64,000 bases of DNA, from positions 26,099,342 to 26,163,341 of the forward strand of contig OY821745.1 in NCBI GenBank assembly GCA_963682055.1, read 5' to 3'. Position 1 is the stretch's first letter. Each line of letters opens with the position of its first letter. The translations under genes and the position numbers were made by a program. The notes beneath the pieces were generated by a model. The model was not told the DNA's origin and made no database searches. It saw only the letters and a list, made by a program, of their open reading frames with translations. Below are positions 32,179 through 44,557 of this stretch, piece by piece. Origin of the DNA: Primula veris (taxonomy: Eukaryota > Streptophyta > Magnoliopsida > Ericales > Primulaceae).

Positions 32179-35100
32179 ATGACTCAATGTGTTCCAAGCT
32201 GGGATTTAGATGAAAATTCTGCTCATCAACCAAAAGTTGCTCTCAAGGCTCACTCCAACTCCAATTCTTTAGCTCATGTTCCCATGTATGTTACGTACTA
32301 TTTTACTGTTTTTCCTCTTTATGTTCGTTTTGAAATCTTATATAATTTTCATTTACAGAACGTTTGGTTAAATTAATACTAATAGAAACACCAATCTGAA
32401 ATAGTAATACGTGTTCCATATACTGTTCTTAATTTTAAATACTACTATACCGCTATACTGATTACTGAATACTGGGTATAATTGATGGGTGATAGGAGAT
32501 AATTGTAATTTGATAAACTGTTGTGTTGTTATGCATAAGCTTTATTTTATACTCCTAATTTATTTCATTTCCCCCTATGAAGTAAATTGATGTTTTATTT
32601 CCACCAAAAATATGGGGTACAGAGCAAATTACGTTATGCGTGCCATTCCTTTATTTTATGACAAGCAAACTAAATTAACGAGTTAAATACACTCATTTTC
32701 TCATATTTCGCTATTTAACAATCAACAAATGTATGAATCATCTCAAAACTATGATTAAGATGCCGCTAACTTCTTTACGAAATTTATTTTGTAAAATAGT
32801 ACTTATCATATGTCGCAGAAAATAACCGTGAAGTACACATAATTAAAAGATGTTCACTATATTCGATAACTATTAACTACAACAAATTATGTCAAAAATA
32901 TACCATTTGATACGTTTGTACGTATATGTGGTGCAGGTTAGACTATGAAGTGGCTGAGTTAACATGGGAAAACGGACAACTAAGCATGCACGGGTTAGCG
33001 CCTCCGCGAGTGGCTACTAAACCACAATCCACATGGAATAAGCCAAGCGTTGGTGGTACTCTTGAGTCAATAGTCAATCAAGGAACCACCCTGCCCCACT
33101 GTGGGCCCATGGAAAACTTCATGCCGTGGTTCGGACACTACGGTAATGGGGCCACAGTCCCCACTGCCTCAGCTACTGTGTCCATGGATGCTATGGTGCC
33201 CGCTTTGGTGCGGGACCAACCGTCCAGGCATGTGGTGAACCAGGTCCAGGCGTGTGGGGTAGGATCGTGTAGCGGCAACAGCACCTTTGACACTAAAAGG
33301 TTAGAAATCTCACTTTTTCAAAAACTGTTGGTAAAATGTGTCGTTAAATTTTGTAAAATGTGTCGCAAAATTTTAGTAACAGTGTAACAACATAATTAGT
33401 TGATATTTTGTTGCTAAAAATTTAGCAACTCTCAATTTAACAACGGTTTTCAAAAAAAAATGTCTGTGCTGTCCCATTATTTTCTTATAGTGAAAAGATA
33501 GTACTACCTTATTTTTTTTCCATTTAAAGGAATAAGGATTTCTAGTACTAACAATATGCGGTATAAGCTAACCTACAATTGCATTACAACAAAAATGATT
33601 TCACAAAAATGAGACTGAAAATGGTGGGTAAGGTTAGCTCTTTTACAGGATTTTTACAACTAATTAAGATCCTGAGAACACTCCTAAACTGACATTGCTT
33701 CCTATTGTCACTAATTAGCTCCTCTATCATGAATTGACAAAACAGGGATGAAGTGGCACCGAAACGTGCTAGGGTGTCACGTGTTCCGGTGGTGCCCTTG
33801 CAACGGGAGTGGAGTAGCAGTTTTAGCAGCCACCAACTCACACTTGATACTTGCGAGAGGGGTTTGGGCGGGTTCACGTCCACTTCCATGGGATCACCTG
33901 AAAACACCAGCTCCGGCCAGCAGGCCACCAAAACCACCACCACTGACGAACATGATTCCGTTTATCATATCAGAAATAAGGTATATAATGATTAATTTAA
34001 TAAAAGGACAATGGATGCATTTTTTGATAACATTAGGTACAAGGCAAATAACTCTTTTATCTTTTATTGTTGTTTTGCCAATAATCTTCATCTACCGTGG
34101 TTACTGAACTTAGTCCTGAGGTATATATAAAACTTTCATCAATGAAAAGATCCAACTTTGAAAGCATATATATAACCTTGGATTAATGATATGTTTTGAA
34201 TAATGAGTTGTCTTTGTTCTTTTAATTTCTTAGAGCTATCCAAACCGAACAATCAATCATAAAAATTATGTATCTAAATATGTTTGTGAACGATAAAAAG
34301 TATTTTGGGGCTAATTGCAAGTAATATCGAATTATGAGATGTTATATATCATCTGTTAAATTTGAGTTTTTTTTTTTTTTTTTTTTGCAATTTACCGTAA
34401 TATAGTAGTTAATTTGTATGCATGTATATTTTATTTTTGTAGTCATTAGTCAACGAGTGTTAATCCTGTTGCTAAGACTTAAGAATTAGAAGTTTCGTCA
34501 AAAAATAACTATGTATATATGATCACCCTTATCTATTGTCTCCTAGATAGTAGATACATTAGCCAATCTAGAAATAATATGTGAACTTGTGTGTAAATTG
34601 CTTGTGCACAAACATCATCACTCATATGTTAAAACTAAACAAAAAATGGTTGCTGTGACCTTGAATAGATATCTCAAGTCTAAACTTGATTGTTCCCATA
34701 TGCACTTAAGGCGTGTTGGGAAATTAGTTCAGGTACAGCACACCACAAATATGAAAAAAGAGATTAATTAATTAAAAAAAAGTACAAAAGAGACTAGTGC
34801 ATGTAAATCACCCCAATTAAGGTAGCAAAGTTGTCTCATCGTGTTTAAAGTTGTAGGATACTATTTTCTTCTCCAAGCTGGTTAAATGGAGATGTTCTTT
34901 TTTTTTTGCATAGGAAATCCCATTTTATCGATACAACAAGCATTCTTAGTTGCATCCTTCATGATATTTTTGAACGCTATATTATCTTCGAGTATTTGTT
35001 ATCGCATCAAGAAATATATTTACCCATTCATTACGAAAATTCAATAAATTCTTTTGAGGAATTTTATGTATCTTAATATTTTCCCCTTAAAATTTTTCAA

Positions 35101-38100
35101 AGAGAGAGACAAGACATGAGGAAAGCAAGAAGAAACAAGGAGGGAAATCATCTATCTCGACTAAAAGGAGTAGGACAGCTGCAATACATAATCAATCCGA
35201 ACGAGTATGTTTATCTCCCTCAGATAGTCATATTTTCAGATAGATAAATGTGGAAATGGTTTGTCATTTTTTATCATGTTTAGAGTCGTTAACATATATG
35301 TGGAGTCATTGTTTGCATTTTTGTAATCGTATTTTTGAAGATAAACTGCTGTACTTTCCAATTACGCTATCATGACCAGAAGAAACTAAAAAGTTGGTCG
35401 TATTAATTCAGTTTTAATCTTTTTGTTCTTGTAATTATAAATAATATTATTAAAAAAGGGACTGGTTTAAAAACTTATAAACGGTGCGAGATCCACATAA
35501 ACTTTTGAGCAAGGAAAATATTAGACTTATAAGTTATTTAACTTGGGTTTTCTTTCTATTACTTTTGGTCAGCTTTTTTAAAATCATTTTGTTAAGTTAA
35601 ATTGGAATTTCGAATACTTCTGAAAACTTACATACTGTTACATGTGAGATCCAAACGTATAATTATACTGAAAATCTTATACAGTATTTTTCATGCATGT
35701 AGATCCAGGCAACTTTAATTTACTGGCACGATTAGTTCTTGAGATAAAATTCTCTTTCCTTTAATTAGTGGACCAATCAAAAAGTTATTCTTTTCTTTAA
35801 TTTTTGTACTGATTATGATATTGTGGAAAATATCATTTTCTGTGGTGATCTAGAAAAGAAGAGATAAGATCAACCAAAGGATGAAAACATTGCAAAAGTT
35901 GGTCCCTAATTCCAGTAAGGTGCGACATACTATTCTCTTCTCTTTCTGATTAAATTGGCTATTTCTGTGTGATATTTTACATTTTTTTTTATTTGGTTTG
36001 AAGAGTAGCTGGTATATATATGCCTCGTTTGGTACGATGCTATTAGAATGCGATTATGGTAGTGTGTATTAAAAATATTGTCGGGCTCACAAATACCGCG
36101 TGTGGTACGAAAAGTAGAGACGATACTATTAGTAAAATGAGATTAGAAATGATGAGAAATGAGGGTATTTGAAATAATAAGAGGATGTGATATTGAAAAA
36201 TGAGGGAATTTGAAATAAAGAGTGTGTGATATATATATATATATATTAAAATCATATGTATTTTGTAAGTTTATTTATTATAGATATAAATGTAAATTTG
36301 TAAAATAGTCCAACACCAATAAAAATCAAACGAACATTTCATTGATATTTCATGTATGTACTATTAATAACACATTCATTTGTTATCCCGTCATAGTTCG
36401 AAAGTATTGCTAGTTTTATTACTATTAATACCGCAAATAAAGGAGGATATACGAGACCATACCATAGTATATATACGGGTGGGTACCAGTAAGAAAAATC
36501 CAAACCTTTCAAATTTCAACTATAAGAACTGACCTGGAAAACAACCTCTTCTTTTGGGTCCTCTCAACGTTTATGACATACAACTAATTATTGGCCCTCT
36601 TATTATGTACGGGACCCATATTGTGAGACAATCTTCAACTAGAAAAGATGTAAATATAGTCAGATTAACCCGAAAATAAATGATTTGCATGTGTACCACT
36701 ATTTATTATTTACAATGTTTTCTAAAATACAATAACTTATTTGGTCGTTCTTATGCAATAACGATAGAATCCTATGGGTACAATTTAACTCCCACCTACA
36801 AAAGTCATCTAAAATTGGTAGTCCACAAAACATGAATTCCACTGTTTAATTTGGGACCATCTATTGTTGTGACATAAATGCAATATAATTATTTTCAAAG
36901 AAAAAAAAATGCAATATGTACTTGCCTAGTTGATTGGACATCGGTCTCAGTTTTGTATCATGTCAGCAGTTTTCCGTAGTTAGTAAACTATTCGTCTTAA
37001 AATTATTAGAGCATATACATGAAGCCCAATTTTGTACAAGATATTAGATAAAATGACAAGTCCCTCTTATCATATGTCCTCATGACTATGGAGAGCCTCC
37101 TTCTGCTCTAGTTATATTTGCATAGACATTACAAGCCACTTCAGAACATCAAATTATTTTTCTCTCCTCTTTCCTCTCCATTTACAAGTAAAGATGCATA
37201 TAAAATTAAAAACTATTCATAATCTGACATAATTAAGAATAAGATACATCTATGTTTTAAAATTTAGTCCTAACAAGATTTACTCAACGTAAATGCATTA
37301 AAACTCACGACTCATACAAACACGAATTACACGTAAATTCTTGCACCTTCCACTTTTATTCAGTATTACATCCTGTCATTTTATTATTAACAAACATGTT
37401 GATTGCCAGACGGACAAAGCTTCGATGCTAGACGAGGTGATTGAATATCTCAAACAACTACAGGCACAAGTGGGCATGATGAATAGAATGAACATGTCAC
37501 CTATGATGCTACCGTTAACGTTACAACAACAACTCCAACTCTCTATGATGGCTCCGATGGGTATGGCGGGAATGGGATTAGGCATGGGAATGGGACTTGG
37601 CGGCGTTATGGACCTCAACTCTATCGGCCGCCCTAATCTCAGTGGAATCTCTCCGCTCCTTCATCCCACTGCCTTCATGCCGATTGCCTCGTGGCCAGAT
37701 AGGTCAGGCAACCATATATCTTCTCAAGCTGCCATGATGGCGGATCCCATGTCCGCATTCCTAGCGAGTCAATCACAGGTATGGTGCATGTGTGTACTAT
37801 ATCAGAGTAGTATTAAACACAAGCTACACGCGTACATAATATCTGTATTAACATACATGCAGAAATTTATATAATTAAATGGTCATCGTTAAATTTTTGA
37901 TAAACATAAAAGTGATGTTAGGGCGGAAGTGAATTCAGTGAATGAATTCAAATGGTTGTGAAATGTGTGGTTTGATTCCTTTCAGTTTCAGTAAATCATG
38001 AAAATCTATGGTCCATTTCTAAAACACTTAAAACAATTTTTTTTAAAAAAACTAATGTTATGCATGCATGAAATCATATAAAAAAAAAAACATAAATATG

Positions 38101-38351
38101 TTGACCACATATATAATTAAGAAAAATATACTATTTTCTTCATCGATTTTGTTAAAATTATATAGACATTTGTGGGTGCATTCAGATAATGTCTTTTTTT
38201 TTTGTTCTTAACTCAAATTTGTTAAGACTTGCGTACTTTGTATTTGATTTTGCAGCCGATGACGATGGATGCTTATAGCAAGATGGCTGCAATGTATCAA
38301 CAATTTAATCAAGTCCCTCAACCACCAGCTTCTACTAATAATCGAGATTGA
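32179..38351 (+). CDS. UNE10: UNE10/PIF8-type bHLH transcription factor, 7 coding exons
   Basis: Exons from splice sites and frame: 32179-32285, 32937-33299, 33746-33980, 35103-35204, 35854-35919, 37410-37778 and 38256-38351. They sum to 1338 bp, a 445-residue nuclear protein. The N-terminus MTQCVPSWDLDEN and YEVAELTWENGQLSMHGL identify UNE10/PIF8; the ELTWENGQ block is the phytochrome-B binding (APB) type motif. Exon 3 has LTLDTCERGLGGFTSTSMGS and SPENTSSGQQ. The bHLH is split over exons 4-6: basic region IHNQSERKRRDKINQRM (H, E and R of the E/G-box contact set present), helix 2 TDKASMLDEVIEYLKQLQAQV. A Met/Gln-rich C-terminus follows. All junctions keep the frame, with no stop. Inferred role: a DNA-binding repressor-type PIF in light and shade signalling. 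Intron 2 carries a CACTA piece; introns 3 and 5 are long and AT-rich, and intron 5 has an AT microsatellite near 36230. Confidence 0.93.
33291..33492. mobile_element. CACTA-type MITE at the exon 2/intron 2 edge of UNE10-like
   Basis: The right end is TATTTTCTTATAGTG, the classic CACTATAAGAAAA terminus inverted. The left candidate end CACTAAAAGG overlaps the last nine bases of exon 2 and matches 8 of 10 terminal bases. Internal TGTGTCGTTAAATTTTG-like repeats resemble CACTA subterminal repeats. The 3-bp flanks (TGA, AAA) do not match, so the left end is uncertain. Confidence 0.55.
33981..35102 (+). other. Intron 3 of UNE10-like
   Basis: GT (AAG/GTATAT) to AG (TTTTTCAAAG/AGA), phase 0, 1122 bp, with a long T-run near 34368-34386. 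No other gene seen. Confidence 0.8.
35920..37409 (+). other. Intron 5 of UNE10-like
   Basis: AAG/GTGCGA to GCCAG/ACG, phase 0, 1490 bp. Contains TTTGGTACGATGC and GTGTGGTACGAAAAG phrases near 36030-36110, typical of small plant repeats, and a TA repeat at 36230-36246. Confidence 0.8.
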
Positions 38352-38966
38352 TTTTTGACTTACACATAAAAGAATATCTTCATCAGTGTAATTTTAATAG
38401 TATATTTTGTAATTTCTATTACCAAGCTGGGAAATAAGACTTGTATACATACCTAAGCTTAGGAGTGACAAGATTATACTTTTATGCCATATTACAAACG
38501 ACCGTGTTACTTGTTCTTATATGTATATGTAATTCATTAACTCATCTATCAATTTTCTTTTTTACTTTCATTTCTCATATTGGAGGACACATCACATAAA
38601 CTCTCAAACACACTTCAATTTTGAGAGAGTTTATTAAAAAAAAGTTCTCTTTTTGTATATCCGGTTTAACGAACCCTGGGGTTGTATCGAACAAGGAATA
38701 AGTTTTTAATTCTCTTTCTCTTTCCACATTGGAGCTTAGCCAAAGATTTTAAAAAATTTCTTGCTCCTTCCGTCTTTATAATTACATATATAGGAACGAA
38801 GAAGATATGGTGTGCTTATTTTTTGAGAAACATATGGTGTTTTTTTATTATGGTGTGTGCTTTAAATAGTAAGAAGGTATATAAGAGACCAAGTAAAGCA
38901 ACGCAACAGAAAGGTATATGTTACTACGATGTTTTATTGGAAATATATTTAACGTTATATCAGTAC
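38352..38966 (+). other. UNE10-like 3'UTR and downstream DNA
   Basis: The first 100-200 bases are the likely 3'UTR. A small hairpin (ATAAACTCTCAAA...TTTTGAGAGAGTTTAT, 38597-38634) follows. A frame at 38682-39026 has no recognisable domain and was not called. Confidence 0.45.
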
Positions 38967-39078
38967 CACTACAAAATAATTAATTTTATGAGAGTCAAAA
39001 TATATCATAAAACTGTTACAAATTGACCATCATGTCATAAAACTGTCACAAATTAACGGTCCTGTCACAAACCCGTCA
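38967..39078 (+). mobile_element. CACTA terminal fragment, cut by SIRE copy 2
   Basis: Starts CACTACAAAATAAT and carries GTCACAAA and GTCATAAAACTG subterminal repeats, matching the inverted right end of 31128-31322. It stops where SIRE integrase homology begins (about 39079). The other end was not found in the window. Confidence 0.7.
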
Positions 39079-41638
39079 CAACTACCAGAATGTACTTTTT
39101 GCCACATATACTAGCAGTTTGCATAGGACCCATTAAGTCAATATGAAGTAATTCTAGGACTCTCTTAATGTAGATTTGACTTGTACTTTTGTGAATACTC
39201 TTTGTTTGTTTGCCAATTGCACAGTCACCACAGACACTTTGAGTTTTAGCACTAAGTTTAGGAATAGCTCTTATCAATTCCTTTTTAACAAGCTTATCTA
39301 AGGTTTTGTAATTTACATGACCAAGCCTTTTATGCCAAATGTCAACATTATTAGTAATGACTTGATTACACCTATTTTGAGGCAGTTCTCTTTCAGCTTT
39401 TTCAAACACATAGCAGCTGTTGGTTGATCTAACTCCAGTCATGACTAAATCATTGTTAAGATTAGTAATTAGACACCTTTGTTTGTCAAACTTAACAATC
39501 ATCTTGTTATCACATAGTTGACTGATACTAATAAGATTAGCCTTTAGACCATCTACAAGAAAGATATCATCAATCTCAGGCATTACAAGTTTGTTTAAGG
39601 TACCTTTACCAACAATTTTACCTGTATCTCCACCTCCAAACACAACCGTGTTTCCTTTAAGGCTAGTGACATTTTTTAGAAGACTTGCAGTACATGCCAT
39701 GTGCTAAGCAACCACTGTCAAAATACCAATCATTAGAAGTAACAGCATTCAAAGAGGTAATTACAGCTTTGTTATTAACAATAGAGGTAGATTTTTCCTT
39801 AACTTTCCAGACCCAGTTCAATTTTTTATTGACAGAAGCCAACCAGTTTTCCTGAGAAATATACTTTCTGTTCCTCCTTAAGTAACACTTGATTTCTGAA
39901 TGACCAGGTTTTTTACAGAAATTACACAGCTTCACCCTAAATTTAGTTTTATCCTCAAAGCTATTACGTTTATTCCTGGTTTCAACTTTGGTTGGAACTG
40001 AGTTTCTAACCTTATTGTTAAAAATGTAAGTTTTATTCCTGGTTGCAACTGAGCTTCTAACCTTATTGTTAAGAACATGAGTTTTATTCCTGGTTTCAAC
40101 TTTGGTTGGAACTGAGCTTCTAACCTTATTATCAAAAACATGAGTTTCATCTTTAGCAACAGCTTTAATAAAGGTAGTTTTTCCTGTACTTTCATAACCA
40201 TAGTAACCTAAACCACTGTTATCTTTAGAGCCTCTAGAATAGGACAACATGTCATCTAATTTTTCTGAAGCAGAAACATTCAGCAGCTTTATTTTCTTTT
40301 TGGTTTCAGTAAGTTCAGTCAGTTGTATGTTAAGCTGCTCAGTAAGACTTTTAACCTCATCTTTTAGATTACATTAAGTCTGTTTATGATCAATGATTGC
40401 TTACTCAGACTTTGATACTTTTCATAAAGAACAAGATATTGCTGAGTAATGTTTTCATCAGAAGGTTCTTTCTCATCACTGCTGTAGGTTTTAAAAGCAG
40501 TTGTAACTATGGTTGAAACAGACTCACAGTCACTTTCATAAGTAAGTTCTTTTTCAGCGATTATTCCTATAAAATTAACAAAGTTAGAATCATCCTCTTT
40601 ATCACTGTTGCTCTCAGAATCACTATCACTATGAGTGGTTATATAAGCATTTTTGTTTCTTTTTAAAGTATTTGCACACTCAGCCTGAATGTGACCAAAA
40701 CCTCTACATTCTCTACATTGAATCTATCTAGGCTTGTACTCTTTGTTATCCTTCTCTTTTGGATTCCACTTTCCTGTAGAGTTATCATTAAACCTGGATT
40801 CTGACTTAAAGTTATTACCCTTTTTCTGAAAGTTCTTGGATGTTCCAGAATCATCCTGTTTTTTCTTGTAAAACTTTTTATAAATCTTTTTAGCAAAGAA
40901 GGCTAGCTGTTCTTCATCACTCATTTGTTCATAGACCTTAGGTTCAGATTTCTTAGCTTGAAAGGCTATTCCCATTTCAGGTTTCTTATGTTTGAAGAAT
41001 TTTAGCTCATGAGTGCTTAGATTACCTATAAGTTCCTCAAGTTTAAGATTATCTAAGTCAGTTGATTCTTCAATAGCTGTAACTTTAATTTCAAACCTTT
41101 CTGGTAGTGACCTTAGAGTTTTCTTAACCAGTTTAGCATCACTGTATTTCTCTCCTAAGGTTCCAGCTTGATGGGCAATATGGCAAATTCTGCCATTAAA
41201 TTGTTCAATGGTTTCATCTTCCTCCATTATTAAGTTTTCAAATTGAGTGGTTAACTGTTGAAGTTTAAAAGCTTTTACTTTAACAGTTCCTTCAAAAGTA
41301 ATTTGCAAAATATCCCATGCCTCTTTGGCAGTTTCACAATGAGAGATATACCTGAACACACTGAGAGTTACACTAGCAAAGATCAAGTTTATGGCTGTTG
41401 AGTTGGCACTTGATTTTCTGTCTTCATCAGCAGACCATTTGTCTTCAGGTATATAAACCAGTTCACCTTCACCATCAATGGTAGTTGGAGCCTCCCATCC
41501 ATACATCACAGTTTTCCATGCATGTTCATTTTGCTGTTTGATGAAGGACCTCATTCTGATTTTTCATACTCCATAGTTTACTCCTCCTTCAAGCAATGGT
41601 GGTTTGTTGAAAGCGTTTCCTTCCCTCATTAAGTCCAT
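39079..41638 (-). pseudogene. SIRE copy 2 gag-protease-integrase start, truncated and broken
   Basis: Gag starts at 41638 (MDLMREGNAF). Damage: TGA at 41566-41564 in place of a Trp; a TAG near 40724-40726 just before the CCHC knuckle CRECRGFGHIQAEC; a one-base loss near 40369; and a shift near 39690 just after the protease motif FDSG. The GAG-pre-integrase HLGH-like part (VWHKRLGH type, here IWHKRLGH) and CGDC are present. The frame ends after HIDLMGPMQ and KKYILVV where the CACTA sequence begins, so only the first integrase Asp remains. A 276-codon stretch (41554-40724) is uninterrupted. Confidence 0.9.
39970..40140 (-). repeat. In-frame minisatellite in SIRE copy 2 gag linker
   Basis: Three units of about 45-55 bp coding for NNKVRSSVPTKVETRNK-type peptide blocks between the two Cys/His knuckles. 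Copy 1 has only one such unit (near 23300-23350). Confidence 0.8.
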
Positions 41639-41683
41639 CTTTACTAGAACACAGGATACACACTAAGTAAGATCTAGTGTGAA

Positions 41684-41695
41684 GCTCTGATTCCA
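41684..41695 (-). other. Primer binding site of SIRE copy 2
   Basis: Minus strand TGGAATCAGAGC, one base off the usual TGGTATCAGAGC. Confidence 0.85.
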
Positions 41696-41697
41696 AT

Positions 41698-42867
41698 TGA
41701 AATTCCTATCCGCTGTTCTAGTTGCAGTTTTGCAGTAAGGTTCCAAGTGAGGTTGCAACCACAGTTAGAACCTAGTGTATTAATGGATAGAACTGTGTAA
41801 AGTTAAATGTAGTTGAAATAAATCACACGCACATTTAACAACGGAGTTCACCTAACTAGGCTACGTCTCCGGGGCACTTACCCAGATTATGATATTATAA
41901 AAAGCTTACAATATAGGATTTAAGTCTTAATGAAAAACTCTCAGACTCCCTCTAGGTTTTTCTGCCTATCTCTATACTGCTCCTACTTTTATAACTATCA
42001 ATTATAAATCAATGGCATCCCACCATTGTTTTCTTTTGAAGGCTCTTTGTGTATTCTCTCAAGAATGGATTCTTTATAATTTAGAACACACACTTTTTAC
42101 AAGCTAAAGTTACTAAGTATATATGCAAGTAAAAACAATCTTCTATCTTCAATATCATTTGATTGCTTTTGACTTTGTTGATTGGCTTCAATCTTTCCAA
42201 GCATTACGTGATTCTTCAGCATGGATTGACTCCAATCATCATTAGTTAATACCTGTTTAGTAACAAGCTTGAAAGTAGGAGTTAGTCTTTTCCTTTGAAA
42301 GGAAACATATTAAGATAATATCTTTTAAAGATAATATCTTTTCATAAACGTATGAAACATTCAACTCCATATATCAATCAATCTTTAAGTGTATCTTTAC
42401 TGAATATATAAGAATCAAAGATTGAAACAAGTGATAAGGATAAGCATAAGAAATAGAGATACATATTAAAAGGAAACATAACCTTATAAACTTATCTCTT
42501 TATATCTTTTAGAAAACATCTTTCCTTAACACTTTGATATTCTCAATTTACGCATATTAAACCTTTAAGATCATATGAGAATATATCCTGCATACTGTAG
42601 AACAAATAATAATCAATAAAGAACAGTTATGCAGTTTTACAGAACTAGACAGAAATCTGCTAAACAGCAGGTTGGAGCTGAGGTTGCAACTTAGGTTGCA
42701 ACTGGTACTTGAAACCTGTCATTACTGACTTAGTAGGTTGTAACTGAGGTTGCAACTGGTACTTGAAACCTGTCATTACTGTCTTAGTTCTTAACAACAG
42801 TTATGATTTATTTAGTGAAAACCAATAGACAATAAACAATATTTAGACCAGAAATCTGGTCCTAACA
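41698..42867 (-). repeat. Shared LTR of SIRE copy 2
   Basis: 1170 bp; on the minus strand TGTTAGGACC...GGAATTTCA, the same ends as copy 1. Longer than the copy 1 LTRs, partly through a tandem GAGGTTGCAACT stretch at 42660-42775. Confidence 0.92.
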
Positions 42868-43255
42868 ATCTCCCCCTTTGTCATTGGTTTTGACAAATCA
42901 ATTAAGTTTATAAATCATCCCAACTACCTGCAAATTCAATATCAGCACAGTTTTAAATAGTATATGGTATAACAATACTTAAGAGATATCTGTTTAAGCT
43001 CCCCCTATATGTTAGAATTGCAGGCATCAATTAAGCACAGAATGTATCCATTCACAAATTCAACTTTAAAGACAGGCATATTTCAAAATGGAAATTGCAG
43101 AAATTTAAAGGCCAAAAACATGGCACAACATTGTCTTAGTACAGCAATTGTAATAGAAATTAAAAACAGCAACATTAAGTCTTGAAATTGAATTTAAAGC
43201 AAAACATAAACAGAACATAAACTTCACTCCCCCTATTTGTCAGCAGCCATTGAAA
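42868..43255 (-). other. Polypurine tract and 3' internal region of SIRE copy 2
   Basis: Minus-strand AAAGGGGGAGAT abuts the LTR at 42868; a second GGGGGAG run lies at 43226-43233 and a third near 43001. No gene. Confidence 0.7.
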
Positions 43256-44557
43256 TTAGTCACCAGGTATATCAGAATGTGGGGGTCTTTCTCTTAGAGG
43301 ATTGTCTCTGACTACTTCCTCATCTTCTTCCTCACTGCTTATGGAAAGACCATCATCACTGTGAGTAGCATCACTTTCCCCATCATCATCCTCACTCTCT
43401 ATTAGATTCACTAGCAACTTCTTGATTTGATAATCATCAGCATCCAATTCAGCTCTCCTTTCCTCATTATAAGCCAGCTTCTGTGTCAAGTACCACCTTA
43501 CACCTTTCTTCTTTTCTGAAGGTGCAGTAGAAGTCTCTTCTTCTTTTTCTTTGCCTTTTTCACCAGAAATGTCATTGACATGCCCTTTTTTTAACAGCTT
43601 AGCAGAAATATACAGGGCAGATGGACAATCAGTGAAAGGTTCATTAAGGATACTAATAGGAGAATCTCTACCCATAGAGTGGACTTGGCTTAGAATAACA
43701 CTAGTGATTAGGCAGGGGAATGGAAGCAGAATGGAGGTAGAATTTGTGTTACTGAAATCTCTTATAAGATTGAAGACATGATAGCCAAAGTTAAGAGGTA
43801 GTGAAGACATAATTTTATACAGAAAGATGGTCATTTCTTTGTTGACTTTGGAAGGTTGTTTGGTAGGAGTCCAGTTAAACCTAGCAATTTTGTGCAATAC
43901 AGCAGCACATAGAGTGAGAGAGGATGTTTTGATGGAATTTCCATCAAATCTGTTGTTCTTTCCAGTTAGAACCAGAGCAATTACTTCCATGTCATAATCA
44001 ACATTCTCCACAGAAGGATTGGGTGCATTCAGGAATTCATTTATCAACTTAGGGGTAAAGTCCAAAGTAACTCCCCTCAAAAAGACTCTCCCATAGGCAG
44101 GGTTTCCCTCATCAAACACAATGCTACTTAGATTAGCATAGAACTCTTTAACAACACCAGGATAATAAGAATTAGGATAGGAAATAGTTCTATCTAAATC
44201 AATAGCAGACAGTAATTGTTCAACATGAACCTGTATGTGTGGATAACTGACCAAATTAAGCTTTCGTTCACAGTGAATTTCTCTACCTGAAAAAGCTCTA
44301 AACCTCCTATACATTCTCCTACTCCAAAATCTGGGATCAACCTCATTAAACTTAGGAACATAATTAATCTTAGCAATAATAGGATCATTATCTAAATTTC
44401 TCCTAGGACGTTTCTTAGTTCTCTGTTTCTTGGAGGAGGAAGACTCACTTACCTTAGCTTTTGAGCCTGGATTGGTTGGAGATTTACTCATGAAATCTCT
44501 TAGAGTGCAGTCATCATCAATGTTCAGGTTGGGGTTTTTTGAAGGGTTGGAAGACAT
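43256..44557 (-). CDS. SIRE copy 2 envelope-like / plant transposon protein, intact
   Basis: An uninterrupted 433-residue frame from ATG 44557 (MSSNPSKNPNLNIDDDC). Regions in order: a Ser/Lys/Arg-rich N-terminus (about 1-60), the conserved body (about 60-330: VDPRFWSRRMY, GVVKEFYANL, KNNRFDGNSIKTSSLTLC, AAVLHKIARFNWTPTKQPSK, LLPFPCLIT, CPSALYISAKLLKKGH), then a charged helical part (KKKGVRWYLTQKLAYNEERR) and a strongly acidic Ser/Glu/Asp tail. No clear signal peptide or membrane helix, so the envelope name comes from position only. The basic head and acidic tail suggest a soluble protein. It sits 3' of pol as in copy 1. Function unknown. Confidence 0.88.
   Translation of the reverse strand: MSSNPSKNPNLNIDDDCTLRDFMSKSPTNPGSKAKVSESSSSKKQRTKKRPRRNLDNDPIIAKINYVPKFNEVDPRFWSRRMYRRFRAFSGREIHCERKLNLVSYPHIQVHVEQLLSAIDLDRTISYPNSYYPGVVKEFYANLSSIVFDEGNPAYGRVFLRGVTLDFTPKLINEFLNAPNPSVENVDYDMEVIALVLTGKNNRFDGNSIKTSSLTLCAAVLHKIARFNWTPTKQPSKVNKEMTIFLYKIMSSLPLNFGYHVFNLIRDFSNTNSTSILLPFPCLITSVILSQVHSMGRDSPISILNEPFTDCPSALYISAKLLKKGHVNDISGEKGKEKEEETSTAPSEKKKGVRWYLTQKLAYNEERRAELDADDYQIKKLLVNLIESEDDDGESDATHSDDGLSISSEEEDEEVVRDNPLRERPPHSDIPGD

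Noticed and set aside
33748..34107. A 119-codon frame across UNE10 exon 3
   Set aside because: Wrong frame; the frame starting with APKRARV gives the conserved protein and valid splice sites.
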